Shown here in pieces: positions 22,272 through 33,400 of a stretch of DNA of 64,000 nucleotides. Both the position numbers and the translations under genes were made by a program. The stretch is from positions 6,261,634-6,325,633 of the forward strand of contig JACAXG010000018.1 in assembly GCA_018881555.1 (NCBI GenBank), in the 5' to 3' direction. The notes beneath the pieces were generated by a model. The model ran no database searches. It had not been told where the DNA came from and saw only the letters and a program-made list of their open reading frames with translations. Origin of the DNA: Amblyornis subalaris (taxonomy: Eukaryota; Chordata; Aves; Passeriformes; Ptilonorhynchidae). How positions within the stretch are numbered: the stretch's first letter is position 1; each line of letters begins with the position of its first letter.

Positions 22272-25219
22272 GAAAACTAGTTTTGGAAGAAGGCCATCTT
22301 GAATTTTATGAGGAGAAATTTGTTATAGTCGAGCCAAGATGTAATATCTGTGATGCAGTGTTAGAAATAGAACCACTAGCTGGAGTTTCCTACAGTATTT
22401 TTTTAGGAATTGAAGGGGTTGGCATTTTAAAATATATGTAAGAAATAACTAAATATCTGGATTTTGTATGAAATTAGGTGTCTGAAGTTTTTTATAATGT
22501 CTAAGGATTTACAGAAAAGGTGTAGTGTTTCCCTCCCTCTCCCCTCAAAACTTTTTTGTGCTTTTTAAATAGCATCACTAAAAAAAGGACATCAGAAAAC
22601 AGAGACCAATCCTGACATTTGATTTGTGCTAACTTCAAAAGTAGGCAGCAGCTCCCGTCTTCACTCAGAAGCAGCTGACAAGTTTTGTATTTAAATTGCA
22701 GTTCATTCTGCTCACATGAATGAGTTAGTCAGTTATCTGTGTACCTTCATACATAATCAGTCTCTTAATATAAGCAGTCCTATTCAATGGTATATCAATG
22801 TAATTTTCCCTCCCAAAATTGGAAATACCATTATCTTGACAAAAGGTAGTGTTTCTAAATGTAAGTACTGTATCATGTCTGGAATTTTTATGGTGGTGTG
22901 GGATAATTGTGCAGAGCCAGTTAATACAGACATGAGTTGATATTAACACGTTTCAAAGCAAAAGGTAGCTTTTCAAAGCCCAGGATAGCTTTGACACCGA
23001 ACACTTAATTATGCTACTACTACTTTGGACTTATGCTATGCCTTTCATCCATGGATTTTCAAGTGTAGAAGCAACATTAGACTCACAGCATTGATGTAGG
23101 TAACAGTAATAAATCATGTTGAGGCTTGGTTTACTTACTTTTATGAAGTAGGTAAATGGGCTTGACCAAAGTATAAAGACTTAAGCATCTGATCAAGAAC
23201 TGCACACAGACCTGATTCTCAGCTTCAATCTGTACAACTTTATGATATATATTCTCAAAGAAAGATTTGGGCACTTTGAGAGGCTGTCTGACTTGATCTC
23301 TTCTTGTGTTACCAAGCTAACTTCAGGGCATCTCTGCTTCTCAAGTACTGAACTTCCAGTGTTGGGAAAACTGTTTTTAACTACAGGCAAATGCATTGAT
23401 TTTGTCTATTTTTTTTGTTAGTGGAAGCATTTGTTAAAAAACAGCAACCAATTTAAGTAGTAAGCGACTTTACATGCTGCCTACTTAGATCACTGGAGTT
23501 GCCATGGTTAACAAGCAGTCCCAGTAGATTCATGCCTGGAAAATGGATACATCTCTTAGCAGGACTTGACAAATGGTAAATTGTCGTAATATTGATTCTT
23601 TCCTACTAAAAAAGAGGTTTTATATGAATAGATGGTCAGGACAACACCTGAAAATTCAGAACTAATTTGGTTCGGGGATTTATCCAGCTTTCTAGGTTAA
23701 ACTGTAGTGGTTTGCAATAGGTATTTCTGATTGAATTGCAGTGACTTGAACTGAACATATTTTGTTATCTTAATAGGAATTTTTCAGTGTAATCCAAATA
23801 ATGTGGGTGTACATTCTGGTGCTATTTGGATATCTTGATGCACGTGGAGTTGTGTAGCAAATGTCACTCTTAATGATATCCCCCACTCAGTGCATTAGAA
23901 TATAGATTAGTTGCACATTTTAAGAGATTTGAGTTGACAGAAAGGCTGAGAGTAGTGCCTTTTCAGCATTTTGTCACTCCAGTTAGGTANCCCAAGGTGA
24001 CGTTTGCTTGCGAAATTGTGGCTTAAATAAAGTGTTTGTCCTCATTGAAATTGCATTGCAAATTGACCCTTTGCACCCTTTTCAGTAGGAAGAAACTGAA
24101 ATGATATGTTGATAGGATGTTGTTATTTTGGCTGATTCTGTTTCCTTCTCTGGGGCATAAGATCAAAAAAAGCAAGTTCTTCTCTGCAAGACTCCCTCTC
24201 AAAACAAAACTTAAAAAAACCCCAAAACAAACAAAAAACCCAAACACCACAATACCCAGAGCATTGCAGTGTAAAATGAGCAGTTTAAGTGTAGAAGTAC
24301 AATAGGTGGGAAAGATATGATTCAAATCCAGTAACATGTACAGAGACAACAATATGAGAAGACATGTCTGGTTGTAGTCAAAGATGAGTGTTTTCGGTCT
24401 GAGAGCTCATCTTTCTTTCTTTTCCTAAATTAACTCAGAAATTTTTATACTATTTACTTTATTCAAAAATGCCATCAAAATTATTTTCAGGTAATTGTAA
24501 CTCTTCAGCATGACACAATGGAGCCTAGTTTCATGGAAGAAATTCATTTACTTTACAGAGATCACCTTCCCTTGTATTTGCCAATGGAAAAAATGTATGT
24601 ACTGGAGGCTTTGCTATAAAGTCTTGGTTTAGTTAAAGAAATAATTCATGGAAGTCTGAGAAATTATAGAAACAGTAACTTGTAATATAGCTATTTTCTC
24701 ATAGCTAAATGTGTATACCCCTGTCAAATTATTTCAGGTTGTTCAAGTAGTAGGAAAACGTGCAAGTAGATGAATATTTGTANATCTCAGTAAATATTTG
24801 CTGTTTCTCTGCCGGGTGAATCTTTGATCTGCATCTATTTTTTGGGTGAGCAAGATGAGTAGTACCAAAGTCTTTAAGCCTTTTGAGAGCATGTCTGGTC
24901 TTGACCACATATGTGGGTGTTTTGTGGTTTTATTGCTGAAACTTGTAAATGGATATGTATCTTTGTGCCATGTAGTGTTGTGTGTCAAATTGATAAGATT
25001 GTTTAAGTTTTTCAAATTAAAAAAAAAAGGAAAAAAACGTAAATTTTGTCTAGATAAGCATTGTGATTCATGTTGTCTTTTATTCCAGTCTTTTTCTTCA
25101 ACAGATTGTGCCTGTGATTACAGTTACTTATAGCAGTTTGATTGTACAGTCATAAATATTGAGGCTCTGTCTGGACACTGGGGACCCCAGAAAAGAAGGA
25201 GGATGCCTTTCTCTGTATG
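22272..25219. other. unassigned AT-rich DNA
   Basis: No gene or repeat recognised apart from an A/C low-complexity tract at 24201-24252 (blocks of A separated by C). Overlapping frames on both strands at 22716-22949 are chance mirror frames. Confidence 0.5.
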
Positions 25220-25338
25220 TTTAATGACTGGATGTTGCACTTAGTGCATGGTCTCATTGACAAGGTGGTGATCAGTCGAATGTTTAACTCTATGATCTTA
25301 GAGGTTTTTTCCAGCCTAAATGACTCTGTGGTTCTATG
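25220..25338 (+). mobile_element. CR1 LINE 3'-end fragment
   Basis: Sense-strand CR1 tail. The segment gcacttagtgcatggt, followed by atgatcttagaggttttttc and ending gactctgtggttctatg, matches the familiar end of CR1 3' UTRs, including one copy of the octamer-like ttctatg tail. Severely 5'-truncated and moderately diverged. It lies only about 200 bp from the next CR1 copy, which is in the opposite orientation. Confidence 0.7.
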
Positions 25339-25533
25339 TTCTTAACTGGCAAATTCAGTTTCGTCTGGTGGAATTCTTGTGGAGTTGTAACACAGAAATT
25401 TACTTTTGACCATTTGTAGCCTGCAATAATTTGCATGCCTGGAAGATGAATGCAATTTGTCATTGGTTTATAGAGGGCCAGGCTCTTGCTGGATATATGT
25501 GTCTTGAATCCTTTTGGCTCTGGTCATTGTAGA

Positions 25534-26290
25534 AAAATAGAATGGTTTGGGTTAAAAGAGATCTTTAAAGGCCATCTAGTCCAACCTCCCCCTGCAATGA
25601 ACAGGACATCTTCAACTAGATTCTCAGAACCCCATCCAGTCTGATCCTGAATATTTCCAGGGATCCACCAGAAATCTACCACGTCTCTGGGCAACCCATT
25701 CCAGTGTTTCACTACCATCATTGTAAGAATTTTTTCCTTCATTCTACTCTGAATTTATACTCTTTCAGTTTAAAACCATTACCCTTGTCCTGTTTCTAGA
25801 GGCACTACAAAAAGTCTGTCTCTATCTTTCGTATAAGCTCTCTTGAAGACTGAAAAGAAGCAATTATGTCTACCTGGAGCCTTCTCTTCTCCAGGCTGAA
25901 CAACCACAACTGTCTCAGCTTGTCTTCATAGGAGAGGTGTTCCATCCCTCTGATGGATTTTGTGACCCTCCTATCTTGAACTGCTCTAACAGGTCCATGT
26001 TTTTCCTGTACTGAAAACCCCAGAGCTGGACATAGTACTCCAAGTGGGGTCTCACCAGAATGGAGCAGAGGGGCAGAATTGCCTCCTCAAACTCAGTCGT
26101 GCTTCTTTTCATGGAGCCCAGGATGCTGTTGACTTTCTGGGCTGCAAGTGCACATTTCTGGGTCGTGTCCAGGTTTTCACCCACCAGTACCCCCAAGTCC
26201 TTCTGTGCAGGTCTGCTCTCAATCCCTTCATCCCCCAGCCTGTATTGATACTGGGGGTTGCCCCAGCCAAGTGCTGGAACTTGCACAGTC
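25534..26290 (-). mobile_element. CR1 LINE, 5'-truncated, about 750 bp
   Basis: The plus strand shows the antisense CR1 3' end (tagaatggtttgggtt, then ccatctagtccaacctcccc), followed by the 3' UTR and the C-terminal part of ORF2. The minus-strand frame at 25915-26340 keeps recognisable ORF2-tail wording ([14 protein letters not shown], then [16 protein letters not shown], then [14 protein letters not shown]), the region after the reverse-transcriptase domain. The RT and endonuclease domains are absent, so this is a dead copy truncated at its 5' end near 26290, as most CR1 copies are. The unusually long intact reading frame and modest divergence suggest it is among the younger CR1 copies here. 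The frame runs on a few codons into the neighbouring LTR by chance. Confidence 0.93.
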
Positions 26291-26304
26291 TGCATATGCA
26301 GATG

Positions 26305-26309
26305 CACTG
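26305..26309. repeat. target-site duplication, left copy (cactg)
   Basis: The five bases cactg immediately before the LTR recur exactly at 27435-27439 immediately after it. This is the staggered-cut duplication left by a retroviral integrase and fixes the element ends to the base. Confidence 0.8.
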
Positions 26310-27434
26310 TGTCTTGGTTTGAAAGACAGATATCTGTCAAGGAAGGTGGGAAACCTTCCTTGGATAGAGGATGATCCCCCTCCCTCCTCCAAATTACTAT
26401 ACCTTTGAAATTACGGGGCTCTCAGGCAAAGATGTGGTAAAAAGAATAACAGTTCTTTACTAGGGTTATATATCTACATATATAAATATACCAAGACAGA
26501 TAAACGGCAACAGTAAGAGAACAGACAAACCAGTGACAGTCCCTTGCCTGTCATTGGGTGATTCTTCGCTGGGGCAGAGAGGCTGTGGTGACTCCCCCGC
26601 GGCTGCAGGGGGTGCTGTGGCATGAGCGCAGAAACCTCTCCATGTGGCAATGGTGGCTCCGGAGAGCGGGAGAGGGAGAGGGATCGCTCCTGGTGCGAAC
26701 CCATGGGGCAGCAGCCCGGCTCAGCACCAACCTTGGCAGCGGCAGCAAGCAACACAGGCAGGCAGGGTTGACTGGGGAGCGATGGACCTCGGTACCACCC
26801 ACCGAGGGGCCGGCAGAAGGCAGGGACAGCAGAGATGAGCAGACCCTGGCGCAGACCCACGTGGAGGAGAAACCCAGGCTGGCGCCAGAGGCGAGCAGCT
26901 CTGGGTGGCGACAGTTACAGTGTAACTCTGCACCCTGTGCCACGGCGGGACCCTGGCGGAGACGTCCCAGTGTATCCGTGCTCTGGAGCGAGTGGGCAAA
27001 GACATGGAAGTGTAGCGGTGTTCCTGGAGCGAAACCAGCACTCGCTGCAGACATGACCATCCGAACCGAACACCGAGCCGAGAGAGAGACGAGCCTGGTC
27101 TCCACTCACCTCTCGCCAAAGTCTCAGGCAGTCCCGCTTCATCTCTCGTGATGATAAGCTCCAGCCTCTGGGGAAGCAACCACCTTGCCAGTATTTCCAG
27201 CTCTTTGTTTTCTTTAATGGGGTAAATTGTCCTGGCCTCTGGGCTGGGCAAGTGATCCCTTTTGTCCTTAAGTATCGTCCATTCTGTGTGATCAGCATGT
27301 AATGCGGTTGGACAGATAACTTTATTTGTTCTTAAGTATCGCCCATCAGTTCCGGGCCAGACCCTCCCCACCTACACAGCCTCCCTGCTACATTGGGGAA
27401 AGAAAACAAATTTTCATTTTTCGAACCCATAACA
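26310..27434 (-). mobile_element. solo LTR of an endogenous retrovirus, 1,125 bp
   Basis: Begins tgtcttggtttgaaagac and ends cccataaca, giving TG...CA termini flanked by the perfect 5-bp duplication cactg. No gag, pol or env lies on either side, so it is a solo LTR left by recombination between two LTRs. The minus orientation is inferred: on that strand a TATA-like block (26466-26490) and an AGTAAA (26461-26456) precede a short terminal segment containing TTTGCCTGAGAGCCCC, typical of U5. The U3 part holds two copies of a 21-bp motif (27262-27282 and 27326-27346). The middle, about 26570-27150, is GC- and CpG-rich and unlike the surrounding DNA. Many overlapping frames inside it, on both strands, are a composition effect, not genes. 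Confidence 0.85.
27262..27346 (-). repeat. direct repeat in LTR U3, 21-bp motif twice
   Basis: The motif ttgtccttaagtatcgtcc (27262-27280) recurs as ttgttcttaagtatcgccc (27326-27344), followed in both by at. The two copies start 64 bp apart. Repeated short motifs in U3 are a usual enhancer arrangement in retroviral LTRs. Enhancer activity here is inference only. Confidence 0.65.
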
Positions 27435-27439
27435 CACTG
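27435..27439. repeat. target-site duplication, right copy (cactg)
   Basis: Exact partner of the left copy at 26305-26309. Confidence 0.8.
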
Positions 27440-30400
27440 AAAGATTGAGAGATGTGTAGTAATTACTGTAACTTTGGGATAAGAATCTTTCTCTTGGCAT
27501 GTGTGGCCAGCAGCCAGGTAATGTATTGACTCTCTTGGAGTGCATAATTACTTGAAAGAGTCAGATAGTTGTTCTTGCTCAGCTAAGAACTTAAAAGATA
27601 ATTGTAGTGTTCATTGCACGACTAAAATCAGTATTATAATCAAAATATTGACTTCACAAATGTATGGATAAATGTGTATGCATCCACACACAGTGTTCAT
27701 TGTATTTCAGGAAGCACAGCATCTCTGAACAGCAAGTGCAGTTTTATGTCCTTTTTCCACATTAGAGTCAGTTAACATGTGACTAAAATTTTCGGGAGTG
27801 CTAGTGACTGGATATATTGTCACAAGTCAATTTATATTCAGTTATTATAGCATAAAACTGAAGAGAACACACAAATGGAAGCTGGGAGTTTATGACAACA
27901 TGCTTCGTGTTCAAAGGCTAAGCAGCTCAAAAACAATTAGGGGAAAATATAAAGGATGAAAAGAGAAGAAAAGAAAAAGTGGTTAGCTCTACTATATACA
28001 TATGAAAAAAATCACGTTTTCAGTCTGACATGAGAATTTTGAATAAAACCATCTAAAGACTGCTGTAGAAACACTAACACTTGAAGGCGCTTTGGTTTTT
28101 TAAACTATCGAATTTTTTGGCATATGCCTCTGTTTGAAATTCAGAGATTCTTTTATATTAAACAGTAGGTGCCTAATTAGAATGGTTTAGAATTGGACAA
28201 GTTTCAGTGTAAGCAAAGAGGAAGCTTCAAAATGTTAAGCTATTCATTTTATGTTGTGTAATGTCTTAAAGCTGTATTCTTTTTTTCTTAATTGAATCAG
28301 TCCTAGTGCATGAACATTAAAGTGGAGAGCACACATATGTGTGAACACATGCTATGTACATTTCTTTATAGCCTAATGATTTACTTTATCTTTTTTACAT
28401 TACATGATAAGCAATCTTGTGATTAACTCATCTGTTTTAATTAAATGTTTACATTTTTATAAAGTATGTTTGTAATAAAATCTTATTTTATGAAGGCAGA
28501 ATAACAAGTAGAGTTATTTCTTCACCATCTCTTTGGAGTGTCTGAGTACCATTTGTTGTTCAGACTAGAACCATATTTCAAGAGTAATACTTTGTGTTAC
28601 TTTATATAAGTATTTTATCATTTAAGGCTGATTGCAGAATATAAAATCAAAACAAGAAAGCTTAGGTTTATTAAGTGTTGTTGAATCCTGCCCACAAATG
28701 ATAAAGCAATCAGAGAATTTGTAGCATAAATCGGCTGGGCCTTTAGCTTAAAGCAGAGCAAACATTGAATTTGAAGCAGTTTGCTCAAGGCTGTGCCCAG
28801 GCGGGCGCTGAGGACCTTCATGGCTGGCCAGTGCTTCACCAGCCTCATTCCCCAGAGACTGTCTATACAGATTTTAGAGAAACTGCTTATTCATTGAAAG
28901 TTATAGTGCATGAATGACATACCACGTTTAGGATTTGCCCTAATTTCTTCCGCCTAGCTATTAATGTCTGTTTCGTTACACTTTGTAATAATTCAGTAAA
29001 ATTAAGTACTATGCCATGATCAGGGAATGTGTTTCATCCCCTTCAGTAGTAATATGTCTCTATTAATGAATTTTGTATTTATTGATCAAAATATCACTCA
29101 GTTTGAAATCGTGTAGAATTTAATCAGCCTGAGCTGAAGAGGATGAAAACCATTCAGAATTTTTTCTCCTGCTATTTTTCTATTCCTTGGTATGGAACAT
29201 GATTTGCGTTTTCATTTTACACTTTGGACTGTTACTGGTGTTCTGATAAAGTTCAAAGTTGTTATAAGCTGAGAAGACTTTTTTTCCTTTACCATCAGAT
29301 TTTTCTTTGCTGTAAAATCTATATTGAAATAAAATAATTGAAATTTACTGCAGATATGGTTGGGTTCCTTATCAGTGATTAAATGTGCTAGCACTGGTTC
29401 TATTTTCTTCATTGCTTACTTACCAGTTGTATTTATTGCATCACTTCCTGAGGTGCACATAAATCATTATTTTGGTGCCTGAGTGTATTATGAACCAAAG
29501 TCCTAAACTTGTACATGTGTAGGCAGAATTTCAGATGAGGCAGTATGGAAAACGTCTATTTCATGAATGGTGCTTTAGATTTTTGGCCAGGACACACCAG
29601 CCAGGATGGGACTGGAGTCTTCCTTTAACCAAATTCTGACCTTAGAGTGGAGAAGATATTCTTAGCTGATGGGATATCCTTTGCTTCCCTGATTCCCCTT
29701 CATCCAACAGGACAGTGCATGTTCCAGCTTGTACTCGTGGTCAGGTGCTAATTGGGATCAACAGGCAAAACTCCTTGGATTTAGGGATACTGTAGTTATT
29801 TCTGTCTTTCTCTTTTTACTACCAACTTGTCAGTTTGATCTGTGGGTGCTGGAAAGCATCATGCTGTAGTTGTTTCTGTTCATTATGTTTATTGAGATGT
29901 TTTGGTGCCTCGTGCCAAGGCATCTATCAGCAATACAAGGGTTTTTTGCTCTTCTGCCTTGCAATGTGTCTTGATTGACTTTCATCTGTATTGTTTACTG
30001 TCTTCACAATTAATTTTTTCATTTCAAAGACAGTTTTGTCATGTAGGACTTACATTTGTCTATGCCAAGGCCTGTTGGAGGAGGTTGTTGCTCCTTCTCC
30101 ACTTATCAGAAATATGTTAGTGTGCTGAGCACTTAGCAAAGCCCGGTAGCTTCCTTTTCACACTGTTGGCAGTTCAGCAGACAGAACATTCTCTAGTTCA
30201 AAGAATTAATAGGAGGTATATGATAGATACCTAAAAAATAGGCAGTTATATGCATTTTCCCACAGAACCATTTTTCATCTCTCCCATTCTAGTATGCAAG
30301 ATGTATACTGTTCCCCAACTCCTTCAGAGATAAGCATATTAAATAAGGTCACACTTCCCTAAATGCTAACATATACAAAAGTATAATTTTGCTTCCTCTT

Positions 30401-33400
30401 GCTATTGTTGAGAATATTTCAGTTTTGGCCTTTCTTCTTGCCCTTGCAGGCAATTAATTGTTTCATTGAGGTGCAAAAGAGGGGTCCATACTACTCCTGC
30501 ATCCTTGTTCTACCTCTGATTGAATGAGACTAGGAAAGAGAAGTATGTTTATTCATATAAGTATTGTAGAAAATGTTTTAAAAGAATGGTAGGAACACTT
30601 GGAGGAAAAAAGCATCCTAATACGATTGTGTTTTAATGTCAGATGAGTGGAAATTGCTCTAGCATAGAATTACATTTTAATACTACTTTTAGATAACTTG
30701 ATTTTTTTTTCATGTTTGTAAGTAACTAAAAGATTAGTGAATGCAACGGAATTGAGGCAAGGAGGGGAAGAGTTAGTGGATCTAAAAATAATTACCGAAA
30801 TTTCTTAGAAAGGCTATTATTTGTTCATATATTTTAGCCTTTTGCATGTTACTTGGAGAAGGTCAATATGCTGCTTAAAGACAAAAGAACAAGATTCCTC
30901 AGGTATATTGAGGAGGAATAGTATAAAGGGGAATATCAAAGAGGCAGTCAGTCTGCTGAGCATCTTGCTGTCTCTTGCCATCGGTCCTAGCTCATTCTGT
31001 TCATAGGGACACTGCAGGCTGGGATCACTGAGGATCTCTGAATTTAAGCTTTTTAGTCTCATAACCTACATTTGAAAAATTGTTGTGGTAGGAATTACTG
31101 TTTATTAACATATAAACTGTGAAAAATGCGAAGTAACTGTACTATCTCTTTTCTGTGATGCATGATTGTGTCTAAAAAGTGTCCTTGAAAACCAAGTTTA
31201 GGTATTATTCTTTTGGAGTAATATTGCATTTCTGCTTCTCAGCTCCTAATTGTTGGAATATAGATACTTTACAATTTCTGTTTCCTTAGTACTTCTCTGA
31301 GTTTCTTGCTTGCAAAAATTTCTGTGTAGCTCTACAACATAGAGTGTATCTGGAATCAGAAAAATAAGGATATTAGGTCAGTGTCAATGACACATCTTTG
31401 TCTATTTATATGTGTGCTGTATATGAGATGTCAAAGTGGTCCACAGGGCAAAGAATTGATTACATGTCAGAAAAAATGCTCTTGGCTGCTGCAACCGATT
31501 TGCTCTGTTCTGTTCAGTTTTTTAGAAAATGTAGCAAGAACAAAGGAAAAAGGATAGAGCGTAGGCAATTTTTTTCCTATCACTTGCCAAAAACTTACTG
31601 GCTTTTAAGAAACTGAAATTTTTTTTCTCGTTTTCTTCTTTAATTTTTTTTATTTTGTCTTCTGTGTTGCTTAATTTATACTTGAAGTGCTAGCAAAAAG
31701 ACTGTTCTGAGCCATGAAATCTAAGCCAATGAGATGAAGCCAAATTAAAGGGGTTCTATTCTGACTTTCCCATTTTCCTAAGTAGATTATTCTCACAATT
31801 AATATTCATCTCATTAGTAGATGAAAGGGCAGCTGGATGCACAATTTATTTTAAAGAAATTTAGTTGTGTATGATGTTTCTGCACAACAATCTTGTTCTT
31901 CTTTTTGTTGTTAGTATTTTTGCTGTTCTGATAAATATGTTTCTAAAATTCAGTAAGAACTAACATATTTTAAGAAAATACTGCAGCATGCATAATGAGA
32001 AAATGGTAGACTTATAAAAGCCACTGTATCCATTCCCCTACTTTAAGGAAGAAAAAAGCCATCAGGCAGAAAAAGGACAAACGTTGTTACATCTGTTGAA
32101 AATCCAAGATGATGATCAGCTTTTAAACTGAGGGTGTGAGAAAATGTCACCAAGACACCTTATCAGAGATGGAAGGAAGAAAAAATGTTGAGAAACTTGG
32201 ATCTGTTCTGACTTGCTAGAACATATGACTCTGGTGACAGTGTGGAAGGAGCTCAGGTCTGTTTTCTCCTCTCCATCCTTCAGAGGATTTTGCCAGAGAG
32301 GCAAAATGTTATGGGAGATACTAAGATCATCCTAGTTTTAAGAACTTGGAAATTGAAGTTGGTATAAAGATCTTCTTTATAAACCTTTTTTTAAACCTTT
32401 GTTTAAATTAATTGCCCAATTTGAAAAATAGTTTGCAGTACTCAGTCTGTGTCTTGCAGACTTCTAAGAACTAACAAAATTCCTGTGCTAGGAAAATTAC
32501 TGTTCTATGTGTGAACTTTATTACTTGTGTAGTCATAAAAAGGATCATTTAAATAATGATGCTCTTTCTAAAGTAAACATAGAAGACGAATGTCATAAAG
32601 GCTATTCCTGTTAACAGTTTAAAAACAGAAAACAGAACCTGTCTGCAGTACTCTGCTTCAGCTATGATTGATGTTAAGTCTTAGATTTGCACAACTTCCA
32701 GTAGCTGATCCAATTTCAATTAATGGAGACAGAACTAAAACATAAGTAAGCTATATTTAGAAACCTAAATTGTAGAAATGTTGAATGATGCTTTCCTGTT
32801 TAGTTGCATCTTGAAGCTTAGCATGGGGTTTAAAATAAGCTGTTTCATGTTATTAGTATAAAATAATCTCCACTGCTGAAGAACAGTGTTTCTGAAGGTT
32901 AAGGTGTTTTCTGTAATTTAGCTAGCATATGCGGTGATTTACTCCTGAATATATTATATTAATTTACTTTCATAACATCAGAATGTTTTACTCTGCCAAG
33001 TAGTGTGTCGGAAAACTTGAACTCTTATATTTAAAACTGGAAAATAGGAATAAGCATCTTCATCCATAGGAGAGTGTTTTGGAAGAGGTACTTGGAAACA
33101 AGCTGGGATAGCATTCCAGATAACGAAGCATGCTCAGCCTGGGATTTGTTTGTTTTGGTTTTTTTTTTAATTTTTTCATTCTTAATTTTGTTTAATGAGA
33201 CAAATTTTAGTGATGGATTAAGAGAGCATAAGAAGTGTGCAAGAAAGCCCAAAGGATTCTGTTAATATTTTCAAACTTGAATGAATGAGGCTTGAATTCT
33301 AACTGGTCAGATAAATGAATGTGTTGAGAAACCTCAGATTCCACTGACCTTAACAGAAATTTGCAGCATTCAGTGCCTTTGAACATCAAGCATTTAACTG

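Noticed and set aside
23193..23410. Minus-strand frames with a possible acceptor and a CAG|GTCTGT donor
   Set aside because: Two different frames look equally coding-like over the same bases, which shows how easily AT-rich sequence mimics exons.
26474..27371. Several overlapping open frames of 127-216 codons on both strands
   Set aside because: They lie inside the solo LTR, overlap one another in many frames, and reflect its GC-rich, stop-poor composition.
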